Assembly (NCBI RefSeq): GCF_003046545.1 | Contig: NZ_QAAA01000015.1 | Location: 1-58,982 of the forward strand | DNA: 58,982 nt | Source: Rhodovulum imhoffii | Lineage (GTDB): Bacteria > Pseudomonadota > Alphaproteobacteria > Rhodobacterales > Rhodobacteraceae | Direction: 5' to 3' | Shown here: piece by piece, positions 17,190 to 24,655 of the stretch | Position numbering within the stretch: position 1 is the stretch's first letter | How the letters are laid out: every line of letters starts with the position of its first letter | Notes under the pieces: generated by a model | Databases searched by the model: none | What the model was told of the DNA's origin: nothing | Seen by the model: the letters and a program-made list of their open reading frames with translations, nothing else | Translations under genes and position numbers: made by a program

Positions 17190-19607
17190 TCACATGCCCC
17201 TCCGCCCGAGCGACACGGCGCGGGCGATGTCGGCCGCAACCTGCGTGCGCGATTTCCGGAAGCTCTCGGCGTCGCGCGCCATTATAGTGACGTTGACCCC
17301 GCCGCCCGCGCCGTAGCTCTGGGCCTCAGGGCGCGACAACACGCGCTCGCCGCGCTGCAGGATCGCGGGCACCTCGTCGTGGCGAAGTCCAGCCATACCG
17401 CCGCCATGCATCCGAGGCGCAGCGGCGAAAGCCATGGCCGGGACCATCCGGCCTGGCGCGGAGGCACCTACCATGCCGCCTGCATGCAAGATGTTCGCGA
17501 AAATCCCGCCCGCACCCCCAAGCGCGCCGGAAAGCGCATTGGCGATCGGTCCCAGAATGAACCGCCGCGCCACCAGCTTGGCGAGATCGGCCAGCAGAGA
17601 GGTGACGAGGTCGCGGAAGTTCAGCTTCCCGGTCTTAACAAACTCGCCCACGGCGTTCTCGGCGGACTGGAAGGCGCCGACGAGGCTCTGGCCGATATCA
17701 CCGCCGATCTCACGCGCCTTGCTGGCGTAGTCGGACAGCGCGGCCGTGACCGCCTGCCAGCCAGTGACTGCGGTCTCCACATTGGGCTCGGCCGCAGCAG
17801 CTGCAGCCCCGGCGGCAGCGCCGGCATCGGTCGCCGCCTGTCCGGCACCATCAAGCGCGGTCTCGAACCGCTCCGCCGCGGTCGTGGCCTCAGTCAGCGC
17901 GTCTGCGCCACCCTCGGCGCTACCCTGCACCGCATCACGGAGGGCCTGCCAGCTCGCGAGTGGCGCACGCGCGCCTTCGGCCAAATCCCGTGCGGCACCG
18001 CGATACCTGTTGGCTGTGGCCAGTGCAGTATTGGCCGCCTGGGTGAGCCCGAGATCGGGCGCGGTCAGCGGGTTGTCTTCGAAGGCCCGGTCGAACGCCG
18101 TCTGCGCGGCTGTCGTTGCGGCGGTCGCGGCTCCCTCAAACCGGTTCTCAATCTGGCCCAGCTCAAGATCCGGGATAATCGAGATCCTTCGTTCAGACCC
18201 GAGCGCTTCCAGGCCCTGATTGATCCCGCCGATGAACGTGTTGATCCGCGAGACCACGCCGTTCAGCATGGCCTCGACACCGTCGACCAGACTGTTGGCC
18301 GCCTGGAACGCAAGATCGCCGATGGCGGCGGGCAGCAGACCCCAGATCGCCTTGATCGCCTCGTAGGCGCCCTCGAACGTGTTCGCCGCCGTATTGCCGA
18401 AACCGACGACGCTCTCGATGGCGCTCTGCATGCCGGATGCGGAGTCGGCCTTCAGGTCGAAGAACATCGCCGTGGCCGCGGCACCCGCTGCAGCGGCGCC
18501 CATCCTGATCCGCTCCCAGACCTCGACCGCGAGGTCCTTCAGGAGCGACATGGCTTCGCCGAAGCCGCCCGCGCGGGAGACGAGGCGGGTGAACTGATAG
18601 ACAAGCTCTCCCGCACCAACGATCAGCGCGCCGATGCCGGTGCGGATCAATGCGCCACGCAGGACGACGAGAGCGGTGGCGAGGCCACGGACGGAGAGCG
18701 CGGCAGCGGCCATCCCGGCGACCCAGCGTCCCGCGAGGAAGGCCGTGAAGGTGGCGGCGTAGGTGGTCAGGCGGCCAATGTTGTCGAAGAGACCGCGTAT
18801 CGCGATGCCGAGGGGCCCGGTCCGGCTGGCGACCGCCGCCATGGCGTCGGCGACGGCTTCGAGCGCAGGCGCCGCTGCGACGGCGAGCTGGTTGGACAGC
18901 CCGCGCCAGATCAGCCCGAGCCGGGAGATGGCATCGTTGGTTCGCTCGATCTGGTCGGCATCCTGTTCGGAGACGACCACACCGAAAGCGCGCACGTCCT
19001 CCGTCGCCTGGCGCAACGTCGCGGTGTCGATCCGGCTCATGGCGATGGAGCCTTCCTCGCCGAAGAGTTGGCCCGCGACAGCCGCGCGCTCGGCGGCGGG
19101 CACGAAGCTCTCGATAGCGGCGTTGATAGCAGCCACGCGCTGGTCCAGCGGCAGGGCAATCAAGTCACTCGCTGACAAACCCAGCCGATCCAGCGCGTCG
19201 GCAGCGGGACCGGTCCCGGCCGCCGCCTGGCTGAGACGACGCGTCAGATCCTTGGTGGCCTGTTCAATGCCGGACATCGACACGCCCGCCAGCTCGCCCG
19301 CACGCTCGAGGGTCTGGATCGAAGCGACGGTGGTGCCAAGCGACTGCGCGAGCTTTGCCTGCGCATCCACCGTCTGCAGGCCGGAACGCACCATGGCGAC
19401 GCCCGCGGCCGTGGCTGCGGCGACGGCCGCGGCTGCCGCGACCCTCACACGCCGCGAGAAGGCTACGAGCCTCGCGTTGGCCGCTTCCATCTCCCGGCTC
19501 AGCCTTCCGAAACCGCGCGACCCAGCTTCGCCCACGCCTTCCAGTTCGGCGCGCACCTGTCGCCCGCCGACCGCGGCGAGGCGGACGGATACACGCTTTT
19601 CAGCCAT
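17190..19607 (-). CDS. Tail tape measure protein
   Basis: An 805-residue protein whose length would set the tail length. Helical N-terminal region (EAANARLVAFSRRVRVAAAAA), then the lambda-like tape-measure phrase VASIQTLERAGELAGVSMSGIEQA. Several hydrophobic stretches lie in the middle (LAGRWVAGMAAAALSVRGLATAL). The C-terminal domain (GKLNFRDLVTSLLADLAKLVARRFILGP) is typical of lambda gpH-type proteins. It starts immediately after the tail-assembly-chaperone frames, overlapping the frameshifted stop by 8 bases, the classical arrangement for siphoviruses. Confidence 0.9.
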   Translation of the reverse strand: MAEKRVSVRLAAVGGRQVRAELEGVGEAGSRGFGRLSREMEAANARLVAFSRRVRVAAAAAVAAATAAGVAMVRSGLQTVDAQAKLAQSLGTTVASIQTLERAGELAGVSMSGIEQATKDLTRRLSQAAAGTGPAADALDRLGLSASDLIALPLDQRVAAINAAIESFVPAAERAAVAGQLFGEEGSIAMSRIDTATLRQATEDVRAFGVVVSEQDADQIERTNDAISRLGLIWRGLSNQLAVAAAPALEAVADAMAAVASRTGPLGIAIRGLFDNIGRLTTYAATFTAFLAGRWVAGMAAAALSVRGLATALVVLRGALIRTGIGALIVGAGELVYQFTRLVSRAGGFGEAMSLLKDLAVEVWERIRMGAAAAGAAATAMFFDLKADSASGMQSAIESVVGFGNTAANTFEGAYEAIKAIWGLLPAAIGDLAFQAANSLVDGVEAMLNGVVSRINTFIGGINQGLEALGSERRISIIPDLELGQIENRFEGAATAATTAAQTAFDRAFEDNPLTAPDLGLTQAANTALATANRYRGAARDLAEGARAPLASWQALRDAVQGSAEGGADALTEATTAAERFETALDGAGQAATDAGAAAGAAAAAAEPNVETAVTGWQAVTAALSDYASKAREIGGDIGQSLVGAFQSAENAVGEFVKTGKLNFRDLVTSLLADLAKLVARRFILGPIANALSGALGGAGGIFANILHAGGMVGASAPGRMVPAMAFAAAPRMHGGGMAGLRHDEVPAILQRGERVLSRPEAQSYGAGGGVNVTIMARDAESFRKSRTQVAADIARAVSLGRRGM

Positions 19608-20264
19608 TGGGGCGTTCCATCTGTTCGTTGAGTTTTGCGACCATCACCGCTTCGATGACGGGCAGCAGTTCGGCAGTGGCGAGCGGCGGCACGCCGAGGG
19701 CGTCACCGAGCGCCAGCGCGGCGGACATGTCCCAGCCCATCACCGCGCCGGGCAGCACACGCAGCTGACCGCCGAGGCGGCCTACCAGGTCCCAGACCTG
19801 CCAGCCCTCATGGGTCAGTGGCCGGTTCAGCCGCGCCGGGCAGTCTTTGCACGCTTGCGCGCAGGCTTGGCAGTATCGCTCGCCCCCGCCAAAGGACCAT
19901 TCGGCGAGAGCGCGGAGGCGTTTTTTTCCTGCTCCAGCAGCAGGCCCTTGGAGACATAGGTCAACTGGAAGGCTTCGAAGATCGGCCAGACGTCGAGCAG
20001 CGCGTCGATGGCCTCCGGGCTTGGGTCGATGGGGTTGCCGTCGGCGTCGCCGATGCCGTCCCAGGCGAGCACGGCACGCCGCGCCAGTGATTTCGCGAAA
20101 GCGACGGCGCGCTCCTCGTCGGAGGCGTCCTCCGGTACCGCCTCGAGGGCCGGATCACTGCGCGTCGCCACCATCAGCGCGGTGGTCAGCGGGCGCAACT
20201 GCACCCGGACACCGGGAGTGAGGTCAAGCCAGCGCGGCGCGTTGGTCAGATCGAGCGTGAGCAT
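19600..20264 (-). CDS. Tail assembly chaperone G-T fusion made by -1 frameshift
   Basis: Translation begins at 20264, reads 115 codons in frame 0, slips -1 at A_AAA_AAC (19926-19920) and continues 106 codons to a TGA at 19600, giving 221 residues. The second frame has no ATG/GTG/TTG before its conserved-looking part. It contains a Cys cluster (YCQACAQACKDCPAR) and a domain typical of the small protein preceding tape-measure genes (THEGWQVWDLVGRLGGQ, LPGAVMGWDMSAALALG). Such fusions chaperone the tape measure during tail assembly. Join: 20264-19920, then 19920-19600. Confidence 0.82.
19827..20264 (-). CDS. Tail assembly chaperone, short (G) form
   Basis: This 145-residue product is made when the ribosome does not slip. 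It starts MLTLDLTNAPRWLDLTPGV, a typical GTA/HK97-type tail-assembly-chaperone N-terminus. VWPIFEAFQLTYVSKGLLL precedes the slippery site, and the protein ends in a Lys/Arg/Ala-rich tail. The ATG at 20264 shares one base with the tail-tube stop (TGATG). The long upstream extension to 20465 overlaps the tail-tube gene out of frame and is not expected to be translated. Confidence 0.85.
   Translation of the reverse strand: MLTLDLTNAPRWLDLTPGVRVQLRPLTTALMVATRSDPALEAVPEDASDEERAVAFAKSLARRAVLAWDGIGDADGNPIDPSPEAIDALLDVWPIFEAFQLTYVSKGLLLEQEKNASALSPNGPLAGASDTAKPARKRAKTARRG
19920..19926 (-). promoter_or_regulatory. -1 ribosomal slippery heptamer A AAA AAC
   Basis: In the chaperone frame the codons are GAA AAA AAC, so the heptamer matches X_XXY_YYZ exactly. 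The -1 frame continues AAA AAA CGC and stays open to 19600. It precedes the tape-measure gene, where programmed frameshifting is conserved in tailed phages. Confidence 0.85.
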
Positions 20265-21202
20265 CAATACGTCTCCACATCGTTCACGAGGGTGGCGGTG
20301 CACATCCGGCCGACGACGCTGTCGCGGGCGGCCTGCCAGTCGAAGGTGGCCTGCACCCCCTGCGGCCCGGAAATCTCGATCCGCGGGCGCGGCAGGTAGA
20401 CGGCGTGCACGGTGAAGGTGAAGCTCTCGCCCGAGGGCAGGACGTAGGCGAATTCCATCTCGCACGCCTCGCCGTTGATCGCCTGCGTCACCAGCGTCTG
20501 GTCGGCGAAGCGCACCTCGATCCTACCCGTGAGCGCCGCAATGGACGGATCCGCCCCATCGATGCGCCCGTCCGAGCGGATCGTCTCGATTCGGTCGAGG
20601 TTGTTGGCATAGGTGATCTCGGCCGAGACCACGTTGCCGAGGGCCGAGCCATTGCGCGTGATCGACCCGTTGAAATGGCCGAACCGCTTCAGCTCTAGCG
20701 CAGCCGGGGTGCCGGCATTTGTGGTTGTTCCCACCGTCTCGCCCTGCGCCACCAGCCGGGCGGTCGCGGTCAGGAGCCCCGAGCGCTGCATCTGCCAGGT
20801 GATCTGGTCGAGAACGCAGCCGGAATACATCGCGTAGCGCGGGACCTCAGGCATGCCGGTCTCGATGGAGAGGCTCGGCAGCGTCCACGCACCGGACTGG
20901 AACTCGTGCGTCCAGGGGCCGGTGCCCGTGGTGGTGGGCGCGCCGAAGGCCGCATTCAGCCAGAAGCCGAAGGCCTCGGCGTCGAGCGGCACGACGACAT
21001 CGCCGTCGGCCGTGACCGCGTCCTTGATCGGCGCCAGCGGGTCACGGCCGTAGCCGAGAAGCTCCGAGTTCAGCAGCGGCTGCTCTGCGCCGAGCGAGGT
21101 GCTGGCAAAGGGCATCTTGGTGAAACCGCCCACCGGCGGTGTTCCATAGGTTGTCTCGAACGCAAGCGCCATCTGCGCCCGCGCCCCCTGGGCTCGTGCC
21201 AT
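20264..21202 (-). CDS. Major tail tube protein
   Basis: A 312-residue protein of the phage tail tube type found in lambda-like and HK97-like phages. It starts MARAQGARAQMALAFETTYG and is beta-rich throughout (LNSELLGYGRDPLAP, TADGDVVVPLDAEAFGFWL, GRIEVRFADQTLV). The C-terminal half (SFTFTVHAVYLPRPRIEISG) fits the tube fold. It lies between the tail terminator and the tail assembly chaperone, the conserved slot for this protein. It is expected to be the most abundant tail component. Confidence 0.85.
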   Translation of the reverse strand: MARAQGARAQMALAFETTYGTPPVGGFTKMPFASTSLGAEQPLLNSELLGYGRDPLAPIKDAVTADGDVVVPLDAEAFGFWLNAAFGAPTTTGTGPWTHEFQSGAWTLPSLSIETGMPEVPRYAMYSGCVLDQITWQMQRSGLLTATARLVAQGETVGTTTNAGTPAALELKRFGHFNGSITRNGSALGNVVSAEITYANNLDRIETIRSDGRIDGADPSIAALTGRIEVRFADQTLVTQAINGEACEMEFAYVLPSGESFTFTVHAVYLPRPRIEISGPQGVQATFDWQAARDSVVGRMCTATLVNDVETY

Positions 21203-21264
21203 GGTGTTCTCCTCGGGTTGTCGGGATCAGCCGAGCGGGTCGGCCGTGGAGTGAGGCGGATCAG

Positions 21265-21287
21265 ACGACAGTCCAGTGGACTGTCGT
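21265..21287. repeat. 23-bp palindrome upstream of the tail tube gene
   Basis: ACGACAGTCCA-G-TGGACTGTCGT is a perfect odd-centred palindrome. As RNA it gives a 10-bp stem with a 3-nt loop in the 118-bp gap before the tail tube gene. A 5' hairpin could stabilise or set the level of the transcript for this highly expressed gene. Confidence 0.75.
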
Positions 21288-21320
21288 CCCGCCGAACGCA
21301 GCACCCGCACGGCGGTGGCG

Positions 21321-21740
21321 TCAGCCAAGCGGGTCGTCAGTTGAATAATGCAAGACGACAGGAATGACCGCCGCCTTGAGGCTCGCTGCGCCCTCTACGG
21401 CCAAGTCCACCGGCCGCGGCGCTTCCGCTTCGACCCAGTCGCAGAGCCCGCCCAGCGTGCGGTCAGCGGCGAGCGCCGCGCCAACGCTGGCGCAGAGATT
21501 GTCGAACAGTTCATCGCGGTCATCACCCTGGACGACCGCCTCGATCTCCGCCCGGTGCTCGTAGTGGTAGGCGGGCGGCGAGAGGGTCACTTCCGGCTCC
21601 CCCGGCTCGCCATCGCGCAGGATCAGCAGGCCGTCGGCCGGGACGCGCTCGGGCAGTACGTCGCCCCGCAGGACTTTAGCGGCCAGCGCCGAGAGCCGTG
21701 CGTGCAGCGCGGCGAGGATGGTTTCGCGGGGGGTGGGCAT
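21321..21740 (-). CDS. Tail terminator/completion protein
   Basis: A 139-residue protein starting MPTPRETILAALHARLSAL, with a beta-rich middle (LILRDGEPGEPEVTLSPP, HRAEIEAVVQGDDRDELFD). It matches small tail proteins often misnamed acyl-CoA transferase, which occupy the tail-terminator position (lambda gpU-like). It caps the tail tube for joining to the head. Its ATG was probably once fused as TGATG to the stop of the gene at 22772, before a toxin-antitoxin cassette was inserted between them. Confidence 0.7.
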   Translation of the reverse strand: MPTPRETILAALHARLSALAAKVLRGDVLPERVPADGLLILRDGEPGEPEVTLSPPAYHYEHRAEIEAVVQGDDRDELFDNLCASVGAALAADRTLGGLCDWVEAEAPRPVDLAVEGAASLKAAVIPVVLHYSTDDPLG

Positions 21741-21830
21741 TATGCTATTCGGGCTTTCTTGGGATGATCGAGGCGATCATCATCATGTTGATCATCGTGG
21801 TGAACATGATCTTTCCGGTGCGACCGATGC

Positions 21831-21851
21831 TGATCATCCCCAGGATGATCA
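21831..21851. repeat. TGATCATCC-CCA-GGATGATCA hairpin
   Basis: Perfect 9-bp stem with a 3-nt loop just before the -35 of the antitoxin promoter, within a stretch rich in TGATCAT motifs (21762-21851). It could be a terminator or a boundary structure between the opposing phage and cassette transcripts. Confidence 0.6.
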
Positions 21852-21880
21852 TTGACATGTACGGCGTTATACCGTACATA
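21852..21880 (+). promoter_or_regulatory. Toxin-antitoxin promoter
   Basis: TTGACA (21852-21857), a 17-bp spacer, then TACATA (21875-21880), 21 bases upstream of the antitoxin ATG. This is a near-consensus vegetative promoter, so the cassette is expressed independently of the opposing phage operon. Confidence 0.75.
21857..21879. promoter_or_regulatory. Operator palindrome in the TA promoter
   Basis: ATGTACGG (21857-21864), spacer CGTTATA, CCGTACAT (21872-21879) form a perfect inverted repeat that spans the -35/-10 interval. This is where an antitoxin or toxin-antitoxin complex would bind to autoregulate. Confidence 0.75.
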
Positions 21881-21901
21881 AATCGGCGAAGGAGACCGAT
21901 T

Positions 21902-22210
21902 ATGTTTGCGATCGAAACCACCGCACCTACGCCGGGCAAGATGGAAGCGCGCAAAGAGTTGCGCATGCACCGTGCTGATGAAGAGCGCATCAAGGCTGCA
22001 GCTGCTGCCACTGGCCTGCAGGAAGCTGACTTCATTCGTCAGGCGGCGCTCGCGCGCGCGCATGAAGTGGAACAGCGCATGTCTCTCTCCATTCTGCCCA
22101 TCGACGCGTTTGAATCTTTCAAGGCCGCTGTAGAGGCACCGGGAAAGGTTGTGCCCGGTCTGGCACGTGCTGCGGAAGCGTCGAAGGGCCTCCTGAAGGA
22201 TGCCGACTGA
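21902..22210 (+). CDS. DUF1778-family antitoxin (ribbon-helix-helix)
   Basis: A 102-residue protein. The N-terminal region (ARKELRMHRADEERIKAAAA, then TGLQEADFIRQAALARAHE) matches the DUF1778 antitoxin pattern: a ribbon-helix-helix DNA-binding part followed by a toxin-neutralising tail. The ATG at 21902 has GGAG 8 bases upstream and lies downstream of a strong promoter with a palindromic operator. The gene overlaps the toxin gene by 11 bases. Frames open upstream encode a repetitive Met/Ile string that comes from the TGATCAT repeats, so the later start is preferred. Confidence 0.85.
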   Translation: MFAIETTAPTPGKMEARKELRMHRADEERIKAAAAATGLQEADFIRQAALARAHEVEQRMSLSILPIDAFESFKAAVEAPGKVVPGLARAAEASKGLLKDAD

Positions 22211-22757
22211 GACCGCTGACAGAACGGGGGCGGAAACGCCCGCCCTCACAATCGCCAAATTCGACAAGGCGCTGCATGACCGCAGCGCCTTCTCTTGTGG
22301 CTTTGGCCCAATAGATAACTTCCTGAAGTCGTCACTCTCGGACCAGATCAAGACCGGAATGGTCGCCGCATGGATTGCCACAGCTGGCGACGATCCTGCC
22401 GTGTTGGGCTTCTACACTCTCGGCGCGATGGCCGTCCGAGCGGATCTTGGACCCAAGAAGTGGCAGCGCGCCTGTGTGCCCGACATCCCGGTCATCTACA
22501 TCCGCGCGGTTGCCGTGCGCGAAGACATGCAAGGCAAAGGGCTCGGAACCGCCCTTGTTGTCGACGCCATGCGGCGCAGTTTGCAAATAACTGAGGAGAT
22601 GGGAGCCGCAGCCATCGTCCTCGATGTGCTCAAGGACGATCACTTCAAACGCCGCTGGAGCTTCTACGAAGAACTCGGCTTCCAGCCGCTCGGCGACCCT
22701 GAAAACCCCGAGCGCGTCTTCATCCCAATGGCGAATGTGCGCGCAACGCTGGGCTGA
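22200..22757 (+). CDS. GNAT acetyltransferase toxin (TacT/AtaT type)
   Basis: A 185-residue GNAT toxin that would acetylate the amino group of charged tRNAs and block translation unless bound by the DUF1778 antitoxin. Visible features are the opening FDCGxGxLDxFL-like segment (FSCGFGPIDNFLKSSL), the acetyl-CoA loop VREDMQGKGLGTALV (Q-x-x-G-x-G), and the catalytic-Tyr region SFYEELGFQPL. It is translationally coupled to the antitoxin by overlap. In a prophage such modules act in plasmid-like maintenance or in abortive defence against other phages. Confidence 0.88.
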   Translation: MPTETADRTGAETPALTIAKFDKALHDRSAFSCGFGPIDNFLKSSLSDQIKTGMVAAWIATAGDDPAVLGFYTLGAMAVRADLGPKKWQRACVPDIPVIYIRAVAVREDMQGKGLGTALVVDAMRRSLQITEEMGAAAIVLDVLKDDHFKRRWSFYEELGFQPLGDPENPERVFIPMANVRATLG

Positions 22758-22771
22758 AGAGCCAATCGGCA

Positions 22772-23404
22772 TCAAGTCCGCACCTCCACCCAGTTCGCGA
22801 CGATCAACCCCGGCACGCCATCGAGGGCCCGCTCGGCATCGCGATCTAAGTCCAGGCGCTTCGGCAGCTTGACCTGCGGGACCAGCAAGAAGATTGGGGC
22901 GGTGACCTGGTTGCGGCCGGTCTTTGAGCGCGATGCCACCGCCTGACCGCGCTTATTGATGCGGGCCTTGTCGGCGACCAGCAGGCTGGGTCCTCGGCGA
23001 CGATAGACGAAGCGCAGGCGCAGCCCGCGCCTCCGCTCCCATTCGCCCGGGGTGATCCGGCGACCGCGCAGGCCTCGGCCCGCGGCTTCGGTCGGGATCG
23101 CGAGGTAGAACCCATCTTTCGAGCGGATCAGCGGACCAGTGTCGTGGGCGCCGACGATGACCGGCGCTTTCGACCAGACCAGCGCGGCGGCATCGAGGCT
23201 TTCGCCTGCGCGCGGGAAGGTCTGGTTGCGAATCGAGTTGGCGAGCCGTCTCCCGAGCCCCGCGCCGGTGATCTGCATGCGCCACGAAGACTTCAACCCG
23301 GTCCCGGCCTCGCGCATGGCGGCGGTGACGGCCTTCTCGCCCGCCTTCACCTCTGCGGCCATTGCGGCGATGAGATCGGGTGTGATGTCGAGCTTGAGTT
23401 TCAT
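22772..23404 (-). CDS. Head-tail/tail completion protein, DUF6441-like
   Basis: A 210-residue basic protein of the HK97 gp10-like group seen in alphaproteobacterial phages (MKLKLDITPDLIAAMAAEVK, then GTGLKSSWRMQITGAGLGRR). The middle contains DGFYLAIPTEAAGRGLRGR, and the C-terminal half is beta-rich. Such proteins join head and tail or complete the tail. It overlaps the upstream gene by 4 bp (ATGA). Downstream, the plus-strand toxin-antitoxin cassette separates it from the tail terminator. Confidence 0.7.
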   Translation of the reverse strand: MKLKLDITPDLIAAMAAEVKAGEKAVTAAMREAGTGLKSSWRMQITGAGLGRRLANSIRNQTFPRAGESLDAAALVWSKAPVIVGAHDTGPLIRSKDGFYLAIPTEAAGRGLRGRRITPGEWERRRGLRLRFVYRRRGPSLLVADKARINKRGQAVASRSKTGRNQVTAPIFLLVPQVKLPKRLDLDRDAERALDGVPGLIVANWVEVRT

Positions 23405-23712
23405 GCTGGGCGCAGGTCCACAGTCCAGACCAACCGCTCGCGATCGCGAACGGGCTCGCCATGTATGAGGAAGGCGTCCCCGTCGATCTCCAAGCGGTCG
23501 CCGGGGCGCGGGTTCGCGACATCGGCCACGCGCAGGTCAATCCGAGTGGTCTCGGACCAGAGCCGGGCATCGGCGAAGTCGGTAATCGCATCCGCCTGAC
23601 GGGAGACGACGTGTATTAGGACAGGCGCGCCGCCATCAGCGATGTAGACTGCTTCACGACCGATGTTCGGATCGGCAAAGAGCGTATCAACGATGGCGTC
23701 AAACGCTGTCAT
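23401..23712 (-). CDS. Head-tail joining protein
   Basis: A 103-residue protein starting MTAFDAIVDTLFADPNIGRE, with a beta-barrel-like remainder (DGGAPVLIHVVSRQADA, NPRPGDRLEIDGDAFLIHGE). Size, layout and position after the DUF2190 protein match the lambda gpFII-like head-tail joining proteins of Rhodobacter phages. Its ATG is immediately next to the DUF2190 stop and it overlaps the next gene by 4 bp. Confidence 0.7.
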   Translation of the reverse strand: MTAFDAIVDTLFADPNIGREAVYIADGGAPVLIHVVSRQADAITDFADARLWSETTRIDLRVADVANPRPGDRLEIDGDAFLIHGEPVRDRERLVWTVDLRPA

Positions 23713-24050
23713 CAGAACGCCGCGTTCAGGCGCACCCTGCCGATGGTGTCACCGGCCCCGCCTGCCACGGCTTCGGTCGCCACGCCGATCAACGTGTTCG
23801 ATGTGGCCACGCTCGTGGTGCGCTTGTTGGTGTCGTCCCAATAGACCTTGGCGCCGACGGTCCAGGCCTGCGAACCGACCTTGGTGAGGTCGAATACGCC
23901 GACGAGCGAGGTCTCGACGGGCTCGCCGAGGGCGGCGTCCCCGGATGCGATGCCGAAGATGGAGCCAACGAGCAGGCCGTCGCCGGAGGTCACGGCATAA
24001 GGCGCGGTCAGGGTGATGGTGTTGCCCGGCTGGACGTAGTTTTTGGCCAT
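23712..24050 (-). CDS. Capsid decoration-type protein, DUF2190
   Basis: A 112-residue protein recognisable as DUF2190 by MAKNYVQPGNTITLTAPYAV, VGSIFGIASGDAALGEPVE and the C-terminal GDTIGRVRLNAAF. These small beta-rich proteins occur beside the major capsid gene and are thought to stabilise or decorate capsids. Here an HNH endonuclease gene has been inserted between it and the capsid gene. Confidence 0.88.
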   Translation of the reverse strand: MAKNYVQPGNTITLTAPYAVTSGDGLLVGSIFGIASGDAALGEPVETSLVGVFDLTKVGSQAWTVGAKVYWDDTNKRTTSVATSNTLIGVATEAVAGGAGDTIGRVRLNAAF

Positions 24051-24065
24051 GGGAGATTTCCTTTC

Positions 24066-24641
24066 TCATAGGTGCCGTTTGGCTCTGAGGTGTTTTCGAA
24101 TGCGGCCGGTTTTCAGCGCGGCCACATGCGCGACGCTGACGCCAAAAGCCCCGGCGACCTCTCGCCGGGAATAGCCAACGTCCAGGCAATCAAGCATGCG
24201 CAGACATTGGTGGTCGGTCATGCGGGACAGATGCGAGCGATCTCCGCACAGCATCGTGCCGTGCTCACGCTTGTGTTCGATGTTCTCGCGCTGCGAAACA
24301 TAGGCGAGGTTCTGGGCGCAGTTGTTCGACTTGTCGCCATCGAGGTGAGCGACGACCAGCCCGTCTGGTCGCGGCCCCAGAAAGGCAGCCGCGACGAGAA
24401 TATGCAGAGCAATCCGCTGCCGGGCACCTCTGCCGCCACGCACCAGTGTGTGGTGCAGATAGCCTTCGGGGTCACACCACGGCTGTCGAACAGTCCAGTC
24501 TTTCTGGTCCAGCCAGCGAGAGCGCGCACCGCGTGGGATCCTACCCTTGCGATGCGCGCTCCAGACCTGACCGGTGCGGTTGATGTGATATCCGGGGAAC
24601 CCCGGCACCGGCACAGCGCCCTGTCGATCATCGATCGTCAT
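24066..24641 (-). CDS. Free-standing HNH homing endonuclease (NUMOD4/HNH_3)
   Basis: A 191-residue site-specific nuclease that spreads its own gene. The N-terminal NUMOD4-like segment is VPGFPGYHINRTGQVWSA. The HNH core shows GLVVAHLDGDKSNNCAQNLAY (H, then N near its end) followed by NIEHK. A C-terminal helix-turn-helix (YSRREVAGAFGVSVAHVAAL) gives DNA specificity. It occupies the gap between the major capsid and DUF2190 genes, a common place for phage homing endonucleases, and is not needed for capsid function. Confidence 0.85.
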   Translation of the reverse strand: MTIDDRQGAVPVPGFPGYHINRTGQVWSAHRKGRIPRGARSRWLDQKDWTVRQPWCDPEGYLHHTLVRGGRGARQRIALHILVAAAFLGPRPDGLVVAHLDGDKSNNCAQNLAYVSQRENIEHKREHGTMLCGDRSHLSRMTDHQCLRMLDCLDVGYSRREVAGAFGVSVAHVAALKTGRIRKHLRAKRHL

Positions 24642-24655
24642 GGGGGTCGCCGATC

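Larger units (their letters stand above)
21736..22772. mobile_element. Inserted toxin-antitoxin cassette flanked by GGCAT repeats
   Basis: About 1.03 kb of plus-strand DNA splits two minus-strand tail genes. The 5-bp GGCAT occurs at both edges (21736-21740 and 22768-22772). Removing one copy together with the cassette would recreate a TGATG stop/start overlap between the flanking genes. No transposase is present, so it is a passenger (moron) of unknown mobilisation. Confidence 0.65.

Noticed and set aside
11200-19607. Interpretation of the tail block as a genuine gene transfer agent
   Set aside because: The locus carries its own terminase, replication, lysis and serine recombinase genes in one 44-kb unit, which fits a prophage with GTA-like tail genes.
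21764-21901. Met/Ile-rich hydrophobic peptide reading into the antitoxin frame
   Set aside because: It results from repeated TGATCAT motifs, and the antitoxin promoter and ribosome-binding site lie downstream of it.
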